Shown one piece after another: positions 1 through 9,887 of a DNA stretch of 64,000 nt; position 1 is the stretch's first letter, and each line of letters opens with the position of its first letter. The notes under the pieces are model-generated. The model saw nothing but the letters and a program-made list of their open reading frames with translations. It searched no databases and was not told the origin of the DNA. The DNA is taken from assembly GCA_947167765.1 (NCBI GenBank), contig CAMVJI010000001.1, positions 52,795 through 116,794 of the forward strand, given 5' to 3'. The DNA comes from an uncultured Butyrivibrio sp. Lineage in GTDB: Bacteria > Bacillota > Clostridia > Lachnospirales > Lachnospiraceae. The position numbers and the translations under genes were made by a program.

Positions 1-804
1 ATGGAGTGTTGGGTTTCGCTTAAGCTCTATTTTGGAAATCCAATCTTACCCATCATTCTTCTTGCATCAGCGGTATATCTGATCATATTTGAGAAGGATG
101 TAAGGAAAAAGATAATACTTGGAGTGCTGCCAATTGTGATACTGGCAGGATTTCTTTTGCCCATAACTAAGATCGTGTATGTGGCAGCCTTTGACGATGG
201 AAGCGATACCTACTACCGGATCCTCTGGCTCATACCAATGTATCTGGTGATCGGATATGCAGCCTGTAAGCTCATCTTTAGCCTTGGCAGCAAGGTTAAA
301 CAGAGGGTTGCGCTGGTGGCTGTGCTGGTAGTTGTAGTACTATCTGGTTCGCTTGTATATTTCAATCAGTACATGTCTGTGGCTGAGAATATGTACCATA
401 TCCCTCAGTATGTTATTGATGTATGTGATGTCATCGCTCCCAAAGAGGGAGAGCAGAGAGTCAGAGCAGTATTTCCATCGGAGCTTGTTCACTTCGTACG
501 CCAGTATGACACTGATATTTTGATGCCCTATGGCAGGGAAATGCTGGCAACTCAGTGGGACTACTACAATGCAGTCTACGATGCCTATGAGAAACCTGAA
601 GTCATAAATGCCAAGGATCTTTTGGAGGCCACAAGGCAGACCAAGTGCCTGTACATAGTGCTTCGCACTGATAGGAAGGTTGACGTTAACCTGATCACCA
701 TGGGGCTTAAGCTTGTTGATACTGTTGGTGACTATCTGATCTACTTGGATCCTGAAGTTCAGGAATGGTACGATGAGCATGGCGTTTATATAACTACCTC
801 TTAA
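1..804 (+). CDS. Polytopic membrane protein, C-terminal part (gene probably begins upstream of the window)
   Basis: Open from base 1 with several hydrophobic segments; the ORF abuts the window edge and is followed directly by the MBOAT gene. Confidence 0.6.
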   Translation: MECWVSLKLYFGNPILPIILLASAVYLIIFEKDVRKKIILGVLPIVILAGFLLPITKIVYVAAFDDGSDTYYRILWLIPMYLVIGYAACKLIFSLGSKVKQRVALVAVLVVVVLSGSLVYFNQYMSVAENMYHIPQYVIDVCDVIAPKEGEQRVRAVFPSELVHFVRQYDTDILMPYGREMLATQWDYYNAVYDAYEKPEVINAKDLLEATRQTKCLYIVLRTDRKVDVNLITMGLKLVDTVGDYLIYLDPEVQEWYDEHGVYITTS

Positions 805-817
805 AAAGGATAAATAG

Positions 818-2251
818 ATGGTATTTAACTCGTTTGGATATGTATTGCTATTTTTGCCAGCGTTTTTGCTGGCGATGCAGCTTGCCAGAAGAATAGCGCA
901 GAAAAGACCAGAATTAAAGGAGGCGTGTAAGGTTGTAATCATCGCGTTCTCCTTAGTTTTTTATGGACTTTTTGGAGTGCGAAATGACCTGGTGCTGGCA
1001 ATAAGCATATTTGTTAATTTAGTAGGAATACTTGCTTTAAAAAGAATAGCAATTGATAACGGTGAGGGTAGGAAAGGCTTAGGACGTTTACTTTTTGTTT
1101 TAATGCTCATTGTTAACGTTGGGGCCTTGTTGTTCTTTAAATTTGCAGGGGTATTTTTCCCTATTGCTATTAGTTTTTACACCTTTAATCAGTTATCATT
1201 CATTATTGATCTTTATAGAGGCGATATTGAAAAGTTCAGCGTCATTGACTATCTTGCTTATATTCTGTTCTTTCCTAAAATCCTGCAGGGACCACTCATG
1301 GGATATGGGAATTTTATTGTGGAACTTGATAAGACAAAAGAAGATAGGTTTGACAGTGAAAATATTTTAAGAGCGCTGTTTCTCTTATCCATGGGATTGT
1401 TCAAGAAAGTGATCCTTGCAGATACTTTTGGAAGGGCAGTGGACTACGGATATGACAATCTGATTTCACTGGGAAGTCTTGAAGCTATATTGGTTGCAGT
1501 ATTTTACTCCTTCCAACTATACTTCGATTTTAGCGGATACTGCGACATGGCTGGCGCAGTCTGCATGATGATTGGATTTGAACTTCCAGATAACTTCAAT
1601 TCGCCATATAAGGCGGTGAATATAGTGGACTTCTGGAAGAGATGGCATATTTCTCTTACAAAGTTTTTTACCAGGTATGTGTATATCCCACTTGGCGGAA
1701 ACCGCAAGGGTGCTGCAAGGATGTACATCAACTTCATGATAGTGTTTCTGCTTAGCGGGCTGTGGCACGGAAGTGGATGGACCTTCATAGTGTGGGGCGC
1801 TATGCACGGAGTGCTGTATGTACTGACAAGGGCTGTGAAACTAAGAAAGATCCCAGCCTTCATATCCACTGTGCTGACTTTTATATACGTGACAGTAGCC
1901 TGGGTGTTCTTTAGAGCAAACACAATCTCAGATGCCATCACTCTTTTGGCTAGAGTATTTACTGGTGGCAGCAGGCGTATTTCAACAAATATCTCTGCAT
2001 GCTTCCAGTTAGACGAACTGTGGTATGCAATCAAGGTTACGCCCTTGATGAGATTTTCGTTTGTATGGGAAGTGTGCCTGTGGCTGTTTGTGATAGCTGG
2101 CGTAGTGATCATATTCTTTTCAAAGAATGCAATGGAGATTGCCAGGAACTGCAAGATAGGGATCAGGACTTCGCTTCTAACAGCAGTACTTCTAGTGTGG
2201 AGTATTGTGAGCTTTGCTGGAGTCAGTACGTTCCTGTACATGAATTTTTAA
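818..2251 (+). CDS. MBOAT-family O-acyltransferase (AlgI/DltB-like)
   Basis: Polytopic; motifs FFPKILQGPLMGYGNF, FDFSGYCDMAGAVCMMIGFELPDNFNSPY, DFWKRWHISLTKFFTRYVYIPLGGNRKG and GLWHGSGWTFIVWGAMHG are typical of MBOAT proteins. Confidence 0.95.
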   Translation: MVFNSFGYVLLFLPAFLLAMQLARRIAQKRPELKEACKVVIIAFSLVFYGLFGVRNDLVLAISIFVNLVGILALKRIAIDNGEGRKGLGRLLFVLMLIVNVGALLFFKFAGVFFPIAISFYTFNQLSFIIDLYRGDIEKFSVIDYLAYILFFPKILQGPLMGYGNFIVELDKTKEDRFDSENILRALFLLSMGLFKKVILADTFGRAVDYGYDNLISLGSLEAILVAVFYSFQLYFDFSGYCDMAGAVCMMIGFELPDNFNSPYKAVNIVDFWKRWHISLTKFFTRYVYIPLGGNRKGAARMYINFMIVFLLSGLWHGSGWTFIVWGAMHGVLYVLTRAVKLRKIPAFISTVLTFIYVTVAWVFFRANTISDAITLLARVFTGGSRRISTNISACFQLDELWYAIKVTPLMRFSFVWEVCLWLFVIAGVVIIFFSKNAMEIARNCKIGIRTSLLTAVLLVWSIVSFAGVSTFLYMNF

Positions 2252-2302
2252 CGGTTAGCCTGACGAAATATAGATGTATAAAAATTATTTAAGGAGAGTG
2301 TT

Positions 2303-3406
2303 ATGGATAAGATAATGCAGAGTCGATTGGATCGGGGATTTCTGAAGTATCAAAAAGAATATGAAGATAAGGCTCTAGAGGTCCTGCGCTCAGGATGGTA
2401 CATCCTGGGTAAAGAGGATGAAGCTTTTGAAAAGGAATTTGCCCAGTATGTTGGCACTGATTATGCTGTTGGCTTGGCTAGTGGACTTGATGCTCTGTGG
2501 CTTGCTTTCAGGGTGCTTGGAATAGGGAAAGGCGATGAGGTTATAGTACAGGCCAATACTTATATTGCAAGCGTCATGGGAATAACCATCAATGATGCAA
2601 CCCCAGTTTTTGTTGAACCAGACCAGTACTATCAGATCGATGCAGACAGGATCGAAGAGAAAATAACTGACAGAACAAAGGCAATTCTTGTAGTTCACCT
2701 TTATGGACATTCTGCCAATATGACAAAGATTGTAAATATCTGCAAGAAGCACAATCTTAAACTTGTAGAGGATTGTGCACAGTCACATGGTGCGTGTCAT
2801 GAAGGTAAGATGACAGGAAGTTTTGGGGATTTCGGATGTTTTTCTTTTTATCCTTCAAAGAATATGGGGGCATTTGGAGATGCAGGGGCTGTTACTACAA
2901 ATGATCCAGAGCTTGCACGTCTAATGAAAATATACCGGAATTATGGTAGTGAAAAGCGCTATTACAACATGGTTGTAGGGGCTAATTCTCGCCTGGACGA
3001 GTTACAGGCAGGACTTTTAAGAGTAAGACTTGCCCATATGGATGAGATAACAGCTGAGAGGGAAGCTCTTGCCAAAAGATATACCGAAGGAATCAATAAT
3101 CCTCTGGTGGTGAAACCAGGTGTAGCTCCTTATGCATCCTGTGTATGGCACCAGTATGTGCTCAGGGTACCTGATAAAAGAGATTCATTTAAGCAGTATC
3201 TTGAGGACAATGACATAGCAACTATAATTCATTATCCAATTCCGCCACATCTATCGGAGGCCTATGCTTATCTTGGTGTGAGTGAAGGAAGTCTTCCAGT
3301 AACAGAAAGATACGCAAAAGAAGTCATCTCGCTTCCTCTTTATTCAGGAATGACACAGGAAGAGCAGGACAGAGTTATAGACTGTATCAATTCGTTTAAG
3401 GGTTAA
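2303..3406 (+). CDS. DegT/DnrJ/EryC1-family sugar aminotransferase (FdtB/QdtB-like)
   Basis: [34 protein letters not shown] and [19 protein letters not shown] (PLP lysine motif). Confidence 0.92.
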   Translation: MDKIMQSRLDRGFLKYQKEYEDKALEVLRSGWYILGKEDEAFEKEFAQYVGTDYAVGLASGLDALWLAFRVLGIGKGDEVIVQANTYIASVMGITINDATPVFVEPDQYYQIDADRIEEKITDRTKAILVVHLYGHSANMTKIVNICKKHNLKLVEDCAQSHGACHEGKMTGSFGDFGCFSFYPSKNMGAFGDAGAVTTNDPELARLMKIYRNYGSEKRYYNMVVGANSRLDELQAGLLRVRLAHMDEITAEREALAKRYTEGINNPLVVKPGVAPYASCVWHQYVLRVPDKRDSFKQYLEDNDIATIIHYPIPPHLSEAYAYLGVSEGSLPVTERYAKEVISLPLYSGMTQEEQDRVIDCINSFKG

Positions 3407-3409
3407 ATA

Positions 3410-4480
3410 ATGAGTAAATATAAAAAACTATTGATTACTAGTATCGCGTTGGTAGTAGTAGCTCTTGTGGCATGTGCAGCCCTTGTTGTATATGTGGATC
3501 CTTTTTTTCACTATCATCCACCAATAAAAGGATTCCCATATGTGGTTGATAATCAGCTTAGCCAGAATCCAGGGATGGCCACGAATATGGATTACAACGG
3601 ATGTATCATAGGATCCTCCATGACAGTTAATTTCGATACAGATGACATCAAGGAGCTTCTTGGCTACGATACAGTTAAGCTAAGCTACAGTGGGGCTTAT
3701 CCCAAGGATGATTACAATATCCTTTCAATAGTGTTTGATGAAAGTACTTATGCAAGAAAAAATCAGCCAATGGGAGCTGTGTTTTTTGCCATGGATATTC
3801 CTACAATGACTGCAGATACTGAGGAAACCAAGTATCCTCTGCCAGAGTATCTCTATGACAGGAATCTTTTTAATGATGTGGAGTACGTCCTTAATAAGGA
3901 TGTGCTGTTTCAATATATCCTTCGTCCTGTGGTTCAGGGCAAGGGCTCAGACCTGTCCGAGATTTACGCAAGCTGGTGGACTCCGGATTACTACAACATA
4001 CAGTGGGTGATGCACACCTATGAGGAACCTGAAAAATCAGATAAGATTTACGGTGTAGAAGATGTTCTTCCGGCCACTGAGGCTAATCTTGAAAAGAACA
4101 TACTTCCTTTCGTTAAGGAACATCCTGAAACGCAGTTTTATTTCTTTTTCCCGCCCTACAGTATTTTATACTGGCACAATCTTCAACAGGAAGGTTTTTA
4201 TGAAGCAGCATTTTATCAGTACCAGTATGTTGCAGATGTCCTTTTACAGTATCCTAATGTGCATCTTTTCTACTTTCAGACCATGGATGAGGTGACAGAC
4301 CTTAATAACTACGCTGATTATTCACATTACAAGCCGGAGATAAACCGGTTTATGGTAGAATGTTTCAGGAATGGTGATTATGAGATAAAGTCTTCATCTG
4401 AGATGAGTGATGCTCTTAACAAGATGAAGGAAATAGTCAGATCTTTTGATTACGAAGCACTATTTTCAAAAGATTGGTAA
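3410..4480 (+). CDS. Membrane-anchored SGNH-like (DltD/AlgX-type) protein, probable partner of the MBOAT
   Basis: N-terminal TM; GCIIGSSMTVNF resembles SGNH block I; DYSHYKPEINRFM resembles the DxxH block. Confidence 0.65.
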   Translation: MSKYKKLLITSIALVVVALVACAALVVYVDPFFHYHPPIKGFPYVVDNQLSQNPGMATNMDYNGCIIGSSMTVNFDTDDIKELLGYDTVKLSYSGAYPKDDYNILSIVFDESTYARKNQPMGAVFFAMDIPTMTADTEETKYPLPEYLYDRNLFNDVEYVLNKDVLFQYILRPVVQGKGSDLSEIYASWWTPDYYNIQWVMHTYEEPEKSDKIYGVEDVLPATEANLEKNILPFVKEHPETQFYFFFPPYSILYWHNLQQEGFYEAAFYQYQYVADVLLQYPNVHLFYFQTMDEVTDLNNYADYSHYKPEINRFMVECFRNGDYEIKSSSEMSDALNKMKEIVRSFDYEALFSKDW

Positions 4481-4611
4481 ATTATGTGTGTGGAGGAACA
4501 ATGAGTTATTTCCCTTTATAATTGTAGTAATATATTTCAAGATAATGAAATATATCATAAATGGCTAAATTGTGACATTTATTTGTGTGATAGGAAGCAG
4601 GAAAGGATGTT

Positions 4612-5034
4612 ATGATAATCAGACAGGAAAAGTATAAAGTACTAGAGTTTAAAGAATATGGTGATGAGCGTGGCAATCTGGTAGTCGCTGAGGGATCAGG
4701 ATTTGATGTACCATTTGATATTAGAAGAGTTTTCTATATGTATGGATCAGACCCGAATATTAAGAGAGGCAATCACGCTAACAGATATACTCAGTTTGTT
4801 CTGATCAATGTAAGTGGAAGTAGTAAAGTTTTGGTTGACGACGGTCAGAAAAAAGAAGTGATTGTTCTTGATAAACCAAGAATGGGATTATATCTGGGAC
4901 CAATGATCTGGAAAGAAATGTATGATTTCAGCCCTGACTCCGTGTTGCTTGTACTTGCCAGTGAGCATTACATAGAAGGTGAATATATAAGGGATTACAA
5001 CGACTTCAAAAAAGAGGTTGAAGCTGATATTTAA
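4612..5034 (+). CDS. FdtA/QdtA-like cupin, dTDP-4-oxo-6-deoxy-glucose 3,4-ketoisomerase family
   Basis: Short cupin with RGNHANRYTQFVLINVSGSSKVLVDDG and MIWKEMYDFSPDSVLLVLASEHY. Confidence 0.85.
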   Translation: MIIRQEKYKVLEFKEYGDERGNLVVAEGSGFDVPFDIRRVFYMYGSDPNIKRGNHANRYTQFVLINVSGSSKVLVDDGQKKEVIVLDKPRMGLYLGPMIWKEMYDFSPDSVLLVLASEHYIEGEYIRDYNDFKKEVEADI

Positions 5035-5147
5035 ATAAAGATCACTACAGGAGCCCCTATACTGGGCTATGCGTCAATAATGAGTGTGGTTCTTTTTTGC
5101 GCAGGACACAGGCAAGAGAATATGGCAACTGATCAACGTTGGGGGAC

Positions 5148-6869
5148 ATGTCAATGCTAGTTACATTACTTAGCTGGCTCTATATCGCAGCAATATGTTT
5201 GATAATAGGAATAATAGTTAACGTAGCGCTTTCAAAGCTAATTCCCACACCTTCTTTTTCAGGGGAGCATCACTTTGGAATTACGGGGATCATAGTTACA
5301 GGGATTGTGACACTTACTGTGTATGCAGAGTTTTTTAGCATTGTATATAAGATTGGTGCATTGTGTCACGGGATAGTATTGTTAGCAGCTATACTTGGTG
5401 CTTTTTTCTTTAGAAAAGATATCAAGGCCGTTTTTGATCAAATGCATGGGAATGTTACTGTAAACAAGCTTATCATCTATGTGGGGATCATTCTTACAGC
5501 GGCATTCTTTACTTCCAATGGGAAATTTCATACAGATACTGGTATCTATCACGCCCAGGCTATCAGGATGTTGGAAGAGTACGGAGTCCTGAAAGGTCTT
5601 GGCAATTTACAGCTTCATTTTGCGTATAATAGTTCCTATCTTGCATTATGTGCTCTTTTTACCTTGAGCTTTATTCTGCCATTTCCGCTTCATACCATGA
5701 CAGGATTTTTTATGGTTGTATTCAGCATTTATGCTGCAGATGGCCTTTTTGATATAAAGAGTCACAAGCGTCATGGAGGCGATCTTGCAAGGATTGCTAT
5801 TCTTATTTATTCTTTCACTAATTTGACAGGTCTTCAGTCTCCGGCAACTGACTATGGAACCATGTTTATGACTCTTTATATTCTGTGTGCATGGATAACA
5901 TATACAGAAGAGAGAAAGTATACTGAAGATAGGGACAATGATATTGCATTTTATGGATATTTATCTGTTCTTGCTATATTTACTGTAAGCATGAAACTAT
6001 CTGCTGCATTGATCGTAGTCATTGCAGTTTTGCCTGCTGCAAAGCTTTTAAAGGAAAGGCGCTTTAAGGATTTCTGGTGCTTTATTGCGGTAGGTTTTTT
6101 CTCATTTCTGCCTTTTATGATTCGAAATGTGATCTTATCCGGTTATCTATTTTATCCAGTGGCATCAATAGATCTGTTCAATGTGGTGTGGAAGATACCA
6201 GCTGATTACATGAAGGTTGATGCTGATCAGATAAAAGTCTGGGGGAGATGTCTGTTTGATGTAAGGAGAGTGGATGAAGGAATAACTTCCTGGTTCCCAA
6301 TCTGGTGGGAAAACAAGCAGCACTACGAGGTTATGCTGATATATTCCCAGCTTGTAGGCGCTATCCTTACTGCCATTCTTCTTGCCTTCAGGATTAAAGA
6401 AAAGAAATTGGATATGGCAATGGTATTGTTTTATGCTGCGCTGTATTTAAACATTATCATGTGGCTGTTTACGGCGCCATTTATTCGATATGGCCTTGCG
6501 TTTTTACTGTTGTTACCTCTATGTGCAGTTGGAGATGTTCTGGATATTGTTGTTTCTAAAAGAGGTATTGTGCTAGGAGTCTTTGCTGCACTTGTACTCA
6601 TTAATTTTTGCAGCTGGGTAGACAACTATTTTATGGATGACATGGTTTTTCTTAAGCACAATCTTATGGCAGGGCATTATGTTGTACCTGTTCCGTTTGA
6701 TGAAGGTACGATGACTACAGTTGATATGGATGGCCTTACCGTTTACGTTGCTGGTATTGATGAGATTAACAGCTACTATGCAAATCCTGGAAGCTGCTAT
6801 GATTTCATGGTTGAACGCACGGAGCTGATAGGAGATAGTATTAAAGAGGGCTTTAAGCCAAGACAATAA
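5148..6869 (+). CDS. Polytopic membrane protein, probable GT-C-like glycosyltransferase
   Basis: Many TM segments; HTDTGIYHAQAIRMLEEYGVLKGLGNLQLHFAYNSS resembles GT-C loop regions; cluster context. Confidence 0.6.
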   Translation: MSMLVTLLSWLYIAAICLIIGIIVNVALSKLIPTPSFSGEHHFGITGIIVTGIVTLTVYAEFFSIVYKIGALCHGIVLLAAILGAFFFRKDIKAVFDQMHGNVTVNKLIIYVGIILTAAFFTSNGKFHTDTGIYHAQAIRMLEEYGVLKGLGNLQLHFAYNSSYLALCALFTLSFILPFPLHTMTGFFMVVFSIYAADGLFDIKSHKRHGGDLARIAILIYSFTNLTGLQSPATDYGTMFMTLYILCAWITYTEERKYTEDRDNDIAFYGYLSVLAIFTVSMKLSAALIVVIAVLPAAKLLKERRFKDFWCFIAVGFFSFLPFMIRNVILSGYLFYPVASIDLFNVVWKIPADYMKVDADQIKVWGRCLFDVRRVDEGITSWFPIWWENKQHYEVMLIYSQLVGAILTAILLAFRIKEKKLDMAMVLFYAALYLNIIMWLFTAPFIRYGLAFLLLLPLCAVGDVLDIVVSKRGIVLGVFAALVLINFCSWVDNYFMDDMVFLKHNLMAGHYVVPVPFDEGTMTTVDMDGLTVYVAGIDEINSYYANPGSCYDFMVERTELIGDSIKEGFKPRQ

Positions 6870-6887
6870 ATTAGGAGTGATCATACC

Positions 6888-8330
6888 TTGAGAAAGATAA
6901 CATCCTATTACAAAGAAATACTGATAATGACTGTGATATTTCTGATCGAGATATCAGCAATTGTCCGCGCCAATTTTTTCTACAATGATGATCTTGGAAG
7001 AAATATAGAGGGGTATACAGGTAATGCCTTTGACAGCAGATATATTGCTGACTGGACATCAATACTGGTTAATGGCAATTCCCATATCACAGATTCATCA
7101 CCCCTAACCCAGATCTTATCCTGCATATTTTTAGCTATTGCCGTGGTGGTTGTAGCCTATATCTTTTCAAAGGGACAGAACCTTAAAGTGATGCACTATG
7201 TGTGCGGAACCCTGATCCTGTCGCCGTATTTTCTTTCCAACATGTCCTACAAAGTGGATTCAGCATTTATGGGACTGTCAGTATGTGTATCAGTGGTTCC
7301 ATTTCTTTTCAGGGATAAAAAGATACTGTACTATGTATCATCAGTTATCTGCCTGTTAGTCATGTGCATGACATATCAGGCTTCATCTGGAATCTACCCA
7401 ATGATGGCGATAATGCTGGCGCTTCTTGAATGGAACAGCAAGGAAAAAGAGCTTAAGGAGTCCCTTTTATTTTTACTTAAGTCAGCGGTAACCTATCTTT
7501 TAACACTTGGATTTTTTGCGCTGGTTTTGATGAAACCAATTGAGGAGGGGTATATCAACACCTCCATATTCAGTGCAGGGGATCTTATCGGCGGTATTAT
7601 CAGCAATTACAAGACCTATTACTTTACTGTTGTGGCAGACTTTATGAAGAGCTGGAATATTCTGGTATTCCTGGTAATGGTGGTGTTATTTGTATCTATT
7701 ATCCTGGATTCCAAGAGAAACAAGGTGGCTGCTGCGGCTATGTTTGTAGCAATGATGGTGATCATGCTCCTTGTAGTTTTCGGAGTGTACCCAGCTTTTT
7801 CTCTTCCTCTTGTTTTGCCACGAAGCATGTATGGCATATCGTTCTTTATTATGATCTGCTGTTTTGCTATTGTCTCCTCTGAGGGGCTTGTGGCAAACAT
7901 GGGAAAGGTCATCATTTTTGCATTAGCATGGTGCTTTTTCACCTTTTCTTTTACCTACGGAAACGCACTGTCTCAGCAGATGAAGTATGTGGATTTCAGG
8001 ACTGAGGAAGTTATTAATGATCTTACTGATCTTGATTGCTTCATGGCTCCAGGGCAAAAGAATATGATCATTGAGGGCGATATTGGTCTTTGCCCTGCGC
8101 TTGATAATTATTCTTATGACTATGTGCTAATAAGAAAACTTGTGCCAGTTTATCTAAAGGCTGGGTCTGACGAGTGGAATTCTGCTTACTTTTACAGATA
8201 TTTTAATCTGCCAGATGTTAAGAGAGTTTATGAAGTGTCAGATATCAGCACCTTCTCTCTGGTGCAGGAAAGCGCTTATCACAGAATACTTGCTAATGAT
8301 CAAAACGAGATCATAGTGGAACTTAAGTAA
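6888..8330 (+). CDS. GtrII-like glucosyltransferase-domain membrane protein
   Basis: Polytopic; NFFYNDDLGRNIEGYTGNAFDSRYIADWTSILVNGN resembles the GtrII family; TTG start assumed. Confidence 0.7.
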   Translation: MRKITSYYKEILIMTVIFLIEISAIVRANFFYNDDLGRNIEGYTGNAFDSRYIADWTSILVNGNSHITDSSPLTQILSCIFLAIAVVVVAYIFSKGQNLKVMHYVCGTLILSPYFLSNMSYKVDSAFMGLSVCVSVVPFLFRDKKILYYVSSVICLLVMCMTYQASSGIYPMMAIMLALLEWNSKEKELKESLLFLLKSAVTYLLTLGFFALVLMKPIEEGYINTSIFSAGDLIGGIISNYKTYYFTVVADFMKSWNILVFLVMVVLFVSIILDSKRNKVAAAAMFVAMMVIMLLVVFGVYPAFSLPLVLPRSMYGISFFIMICCFAIVSSEGLVANMGKVIIFALAWCFFTFSFTYGNALSQQMKYVDFRTEEVINDLTDLDCFMAPGQKNMIIEGDIGLCPALDNYSYDYVLIRKLVPVYLKAGSDEWNSAYFYRYFNLPDVKRVYEVSDISTFSLVQESAYHRILANDQNEIIVELK

Positions 8331-8340
8331 GGAAATATAG

Positions 8341-9879
8341 ATGAAACCTGAATTTATGAAATATCTTAACAAAATAATATGCATCGCTCTTGTGGCTGTA
8401 CTTGCCATGATGGTGTGGGTGTTTGTAGATGCCAACATCAATCACTATACAGCTGGGATGCAGTCTGACATTGCGTCGGAAGCTCTTTTCTCAGCCCTTA
8501 TGTATGAGAGGGGAACCTACAGGCCTGATACCTGGTATATATCATCAGCTATCCACGTTATTACAGTGCCCAATCTGTCAGCGCTTATATATCCGCTTAC
8601 AGGGTTTAACCTCAATCTTTCCATGGGAATTGCCTGCAGTATCATGCTGTGCCTGATGCTGGTTCTCATGTATTTCTATCTTCGAAAGATGGATTTTAAA
8701 GTGGCTGAAAGCATTGCAACTATCCTGATCGTCTTTTCCCTGACCCGCGCCCAGAGCGAGATACAGGTAATGATAATGCTGTACGCCATGGACTACATCA
8801 GCCATTTTATTACGCTGTTTATCATATTGCTCATGTATAATAAGAGCCTAAAAAACGGCAGGTTAAAGATCTGGATGGTGGCTGTATCTGCCGCGCTTGC
8901 CATTGTCAACGGCATTCAGGGAATGCATGCGTGTCTGTTTTGCTACCTGCCACTTCTTGGAGCAGAGTTTATAAGGCAGTTTATCTCTTTTGTAAGGAAT
9001 AGGAAATTTGAGAGGCTGTCAGTAAGTATCTGGGTCTTTGGACTTACTGTCACAACTCTTGTGACGAATAAGTTATCTGGGGTGTACAATCCATCACCTT
9101 CAAGGAACATAAGACATGCGTTTGAGAAGTTTGTGGGTGAAGTGCTGCCTTCAGTAAAGAGTACGCTGTTCTCAGGAAGTCTTGCTGGGATAGCGGCATT
9201 GCTGCTTATCATGGCGGTTGTTAGCTATTGTTTAGTGATTGTTAAACTCATTAAAAACAAGGACCAGGATAATGACTATTATCTCTGGAGCACGCTGGTA
9301 TTTCCTATAGACTTCTTCATCTGCCTGATCATGACTACCTTTACAACATCGCAGGTTGCAGACAGGTACTATATCATGCTTATCTTTGCTGTGGCCATAG
9401 GAGCAGTGATGCTGTTTAGAGACTTCCCTGATTTGGGAAGAATTTTGTCATTTGTAGTTGTAGTGACATATTCATGCTTTGCGCTGTTTTCCTTTTATCA
9501 GACACTTATTGTAGGTGACCACTCACAGGAAACAAACGCCTACGTTGTATTTAAATGGATGCAGGATAATGGCTATGAGTACGGCTATTCCACCTTTGAA
9601 CATGCAAATTACATTACAGTTATGGGAAACAATTCGGTGAAGGTGCGCTGTGTCAACAACATGCGAGATATGGAAGGCAGCAAGTGGCTCTCTGACACTT
9701 TGTGGTATCCGCCATATAAGGATGCCTCAGGCGAGACCTGCTACCTTGTTTCCGATTACATGCAGGAGGATTTTGACGGCTTTCTTGCAGAGTACGGTCC
9801 TGAGGTGGTCCGTGTTGAGAAAGTTGGGTATTACACGGTTTATGTTTTGGACCATGATTACACGGTTTGGGAGAGATAG
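8341..9879 (+). CDS. Polytopic membrane protein, probable GT-C-like
   Basis: Multiple TM segments, cluster context. Confidence 0.5.
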   Translation: MKPEFMKYLNKIICIALVAVLAMMVWVFVDANINHYTAGMQSDIASEALFSALMYERGTYRPDTWYISSAIHVITVPNLSALIYPLTGFNLNLSMGIACSIMLCLMLVLMYFYLRKMDFKVAESIATILIVFSLTRAQSEIQVMIMLYAMDYISHFITLFIILLMYNKSLKNGRLKIWMVAVSAALAIVNGIQGMHACLFCYLPLLGAEFIRQFISFVRNRKFERLSVSIWVFGLTVTTLVTNKLSGVYNPSPSRNIRHAFEKFVGEVLPSVKSTLFSGSLAGIAALLLIMAVVSYCLVIVKLIKNKDQDNDYYLWSTLVFPIDFFICLIMTTFTTSQVADRYYIMLIFAVAIGAVMLFRDFPDLGRILSFVVVVTYSCFALFSFYQTLIVGDHSQETNAYVVFKWMQDNGYEYGYSTFEHANYITVMGNNSVKVRCVNNMRDMEGSKWLSDTLWYPPYKDASGETCYLVSDYMQEDFDGFLAEYGPEVVRVEKVGYYTVYVLDHDYTVWER

Positions 9880-9887
9880 TTTTTTTG

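Noticed and set aside
1504-2241. Minus-strand ORF of 245 aa opposite the MBOAT gene
   Set aside because: The plus frame encodes a clear MBOAT protein; no start context or domain on the minus strand
5035-5105. Hairpin-like sequence AAAGATCACTACAGGAGCCCC...GGGCT...AGTGTGGTTCTTTTTT
   Set aside because: Probably a weak terminator after the FdtA-like gene; the outer stem has several mismatches, so not listed as a feature
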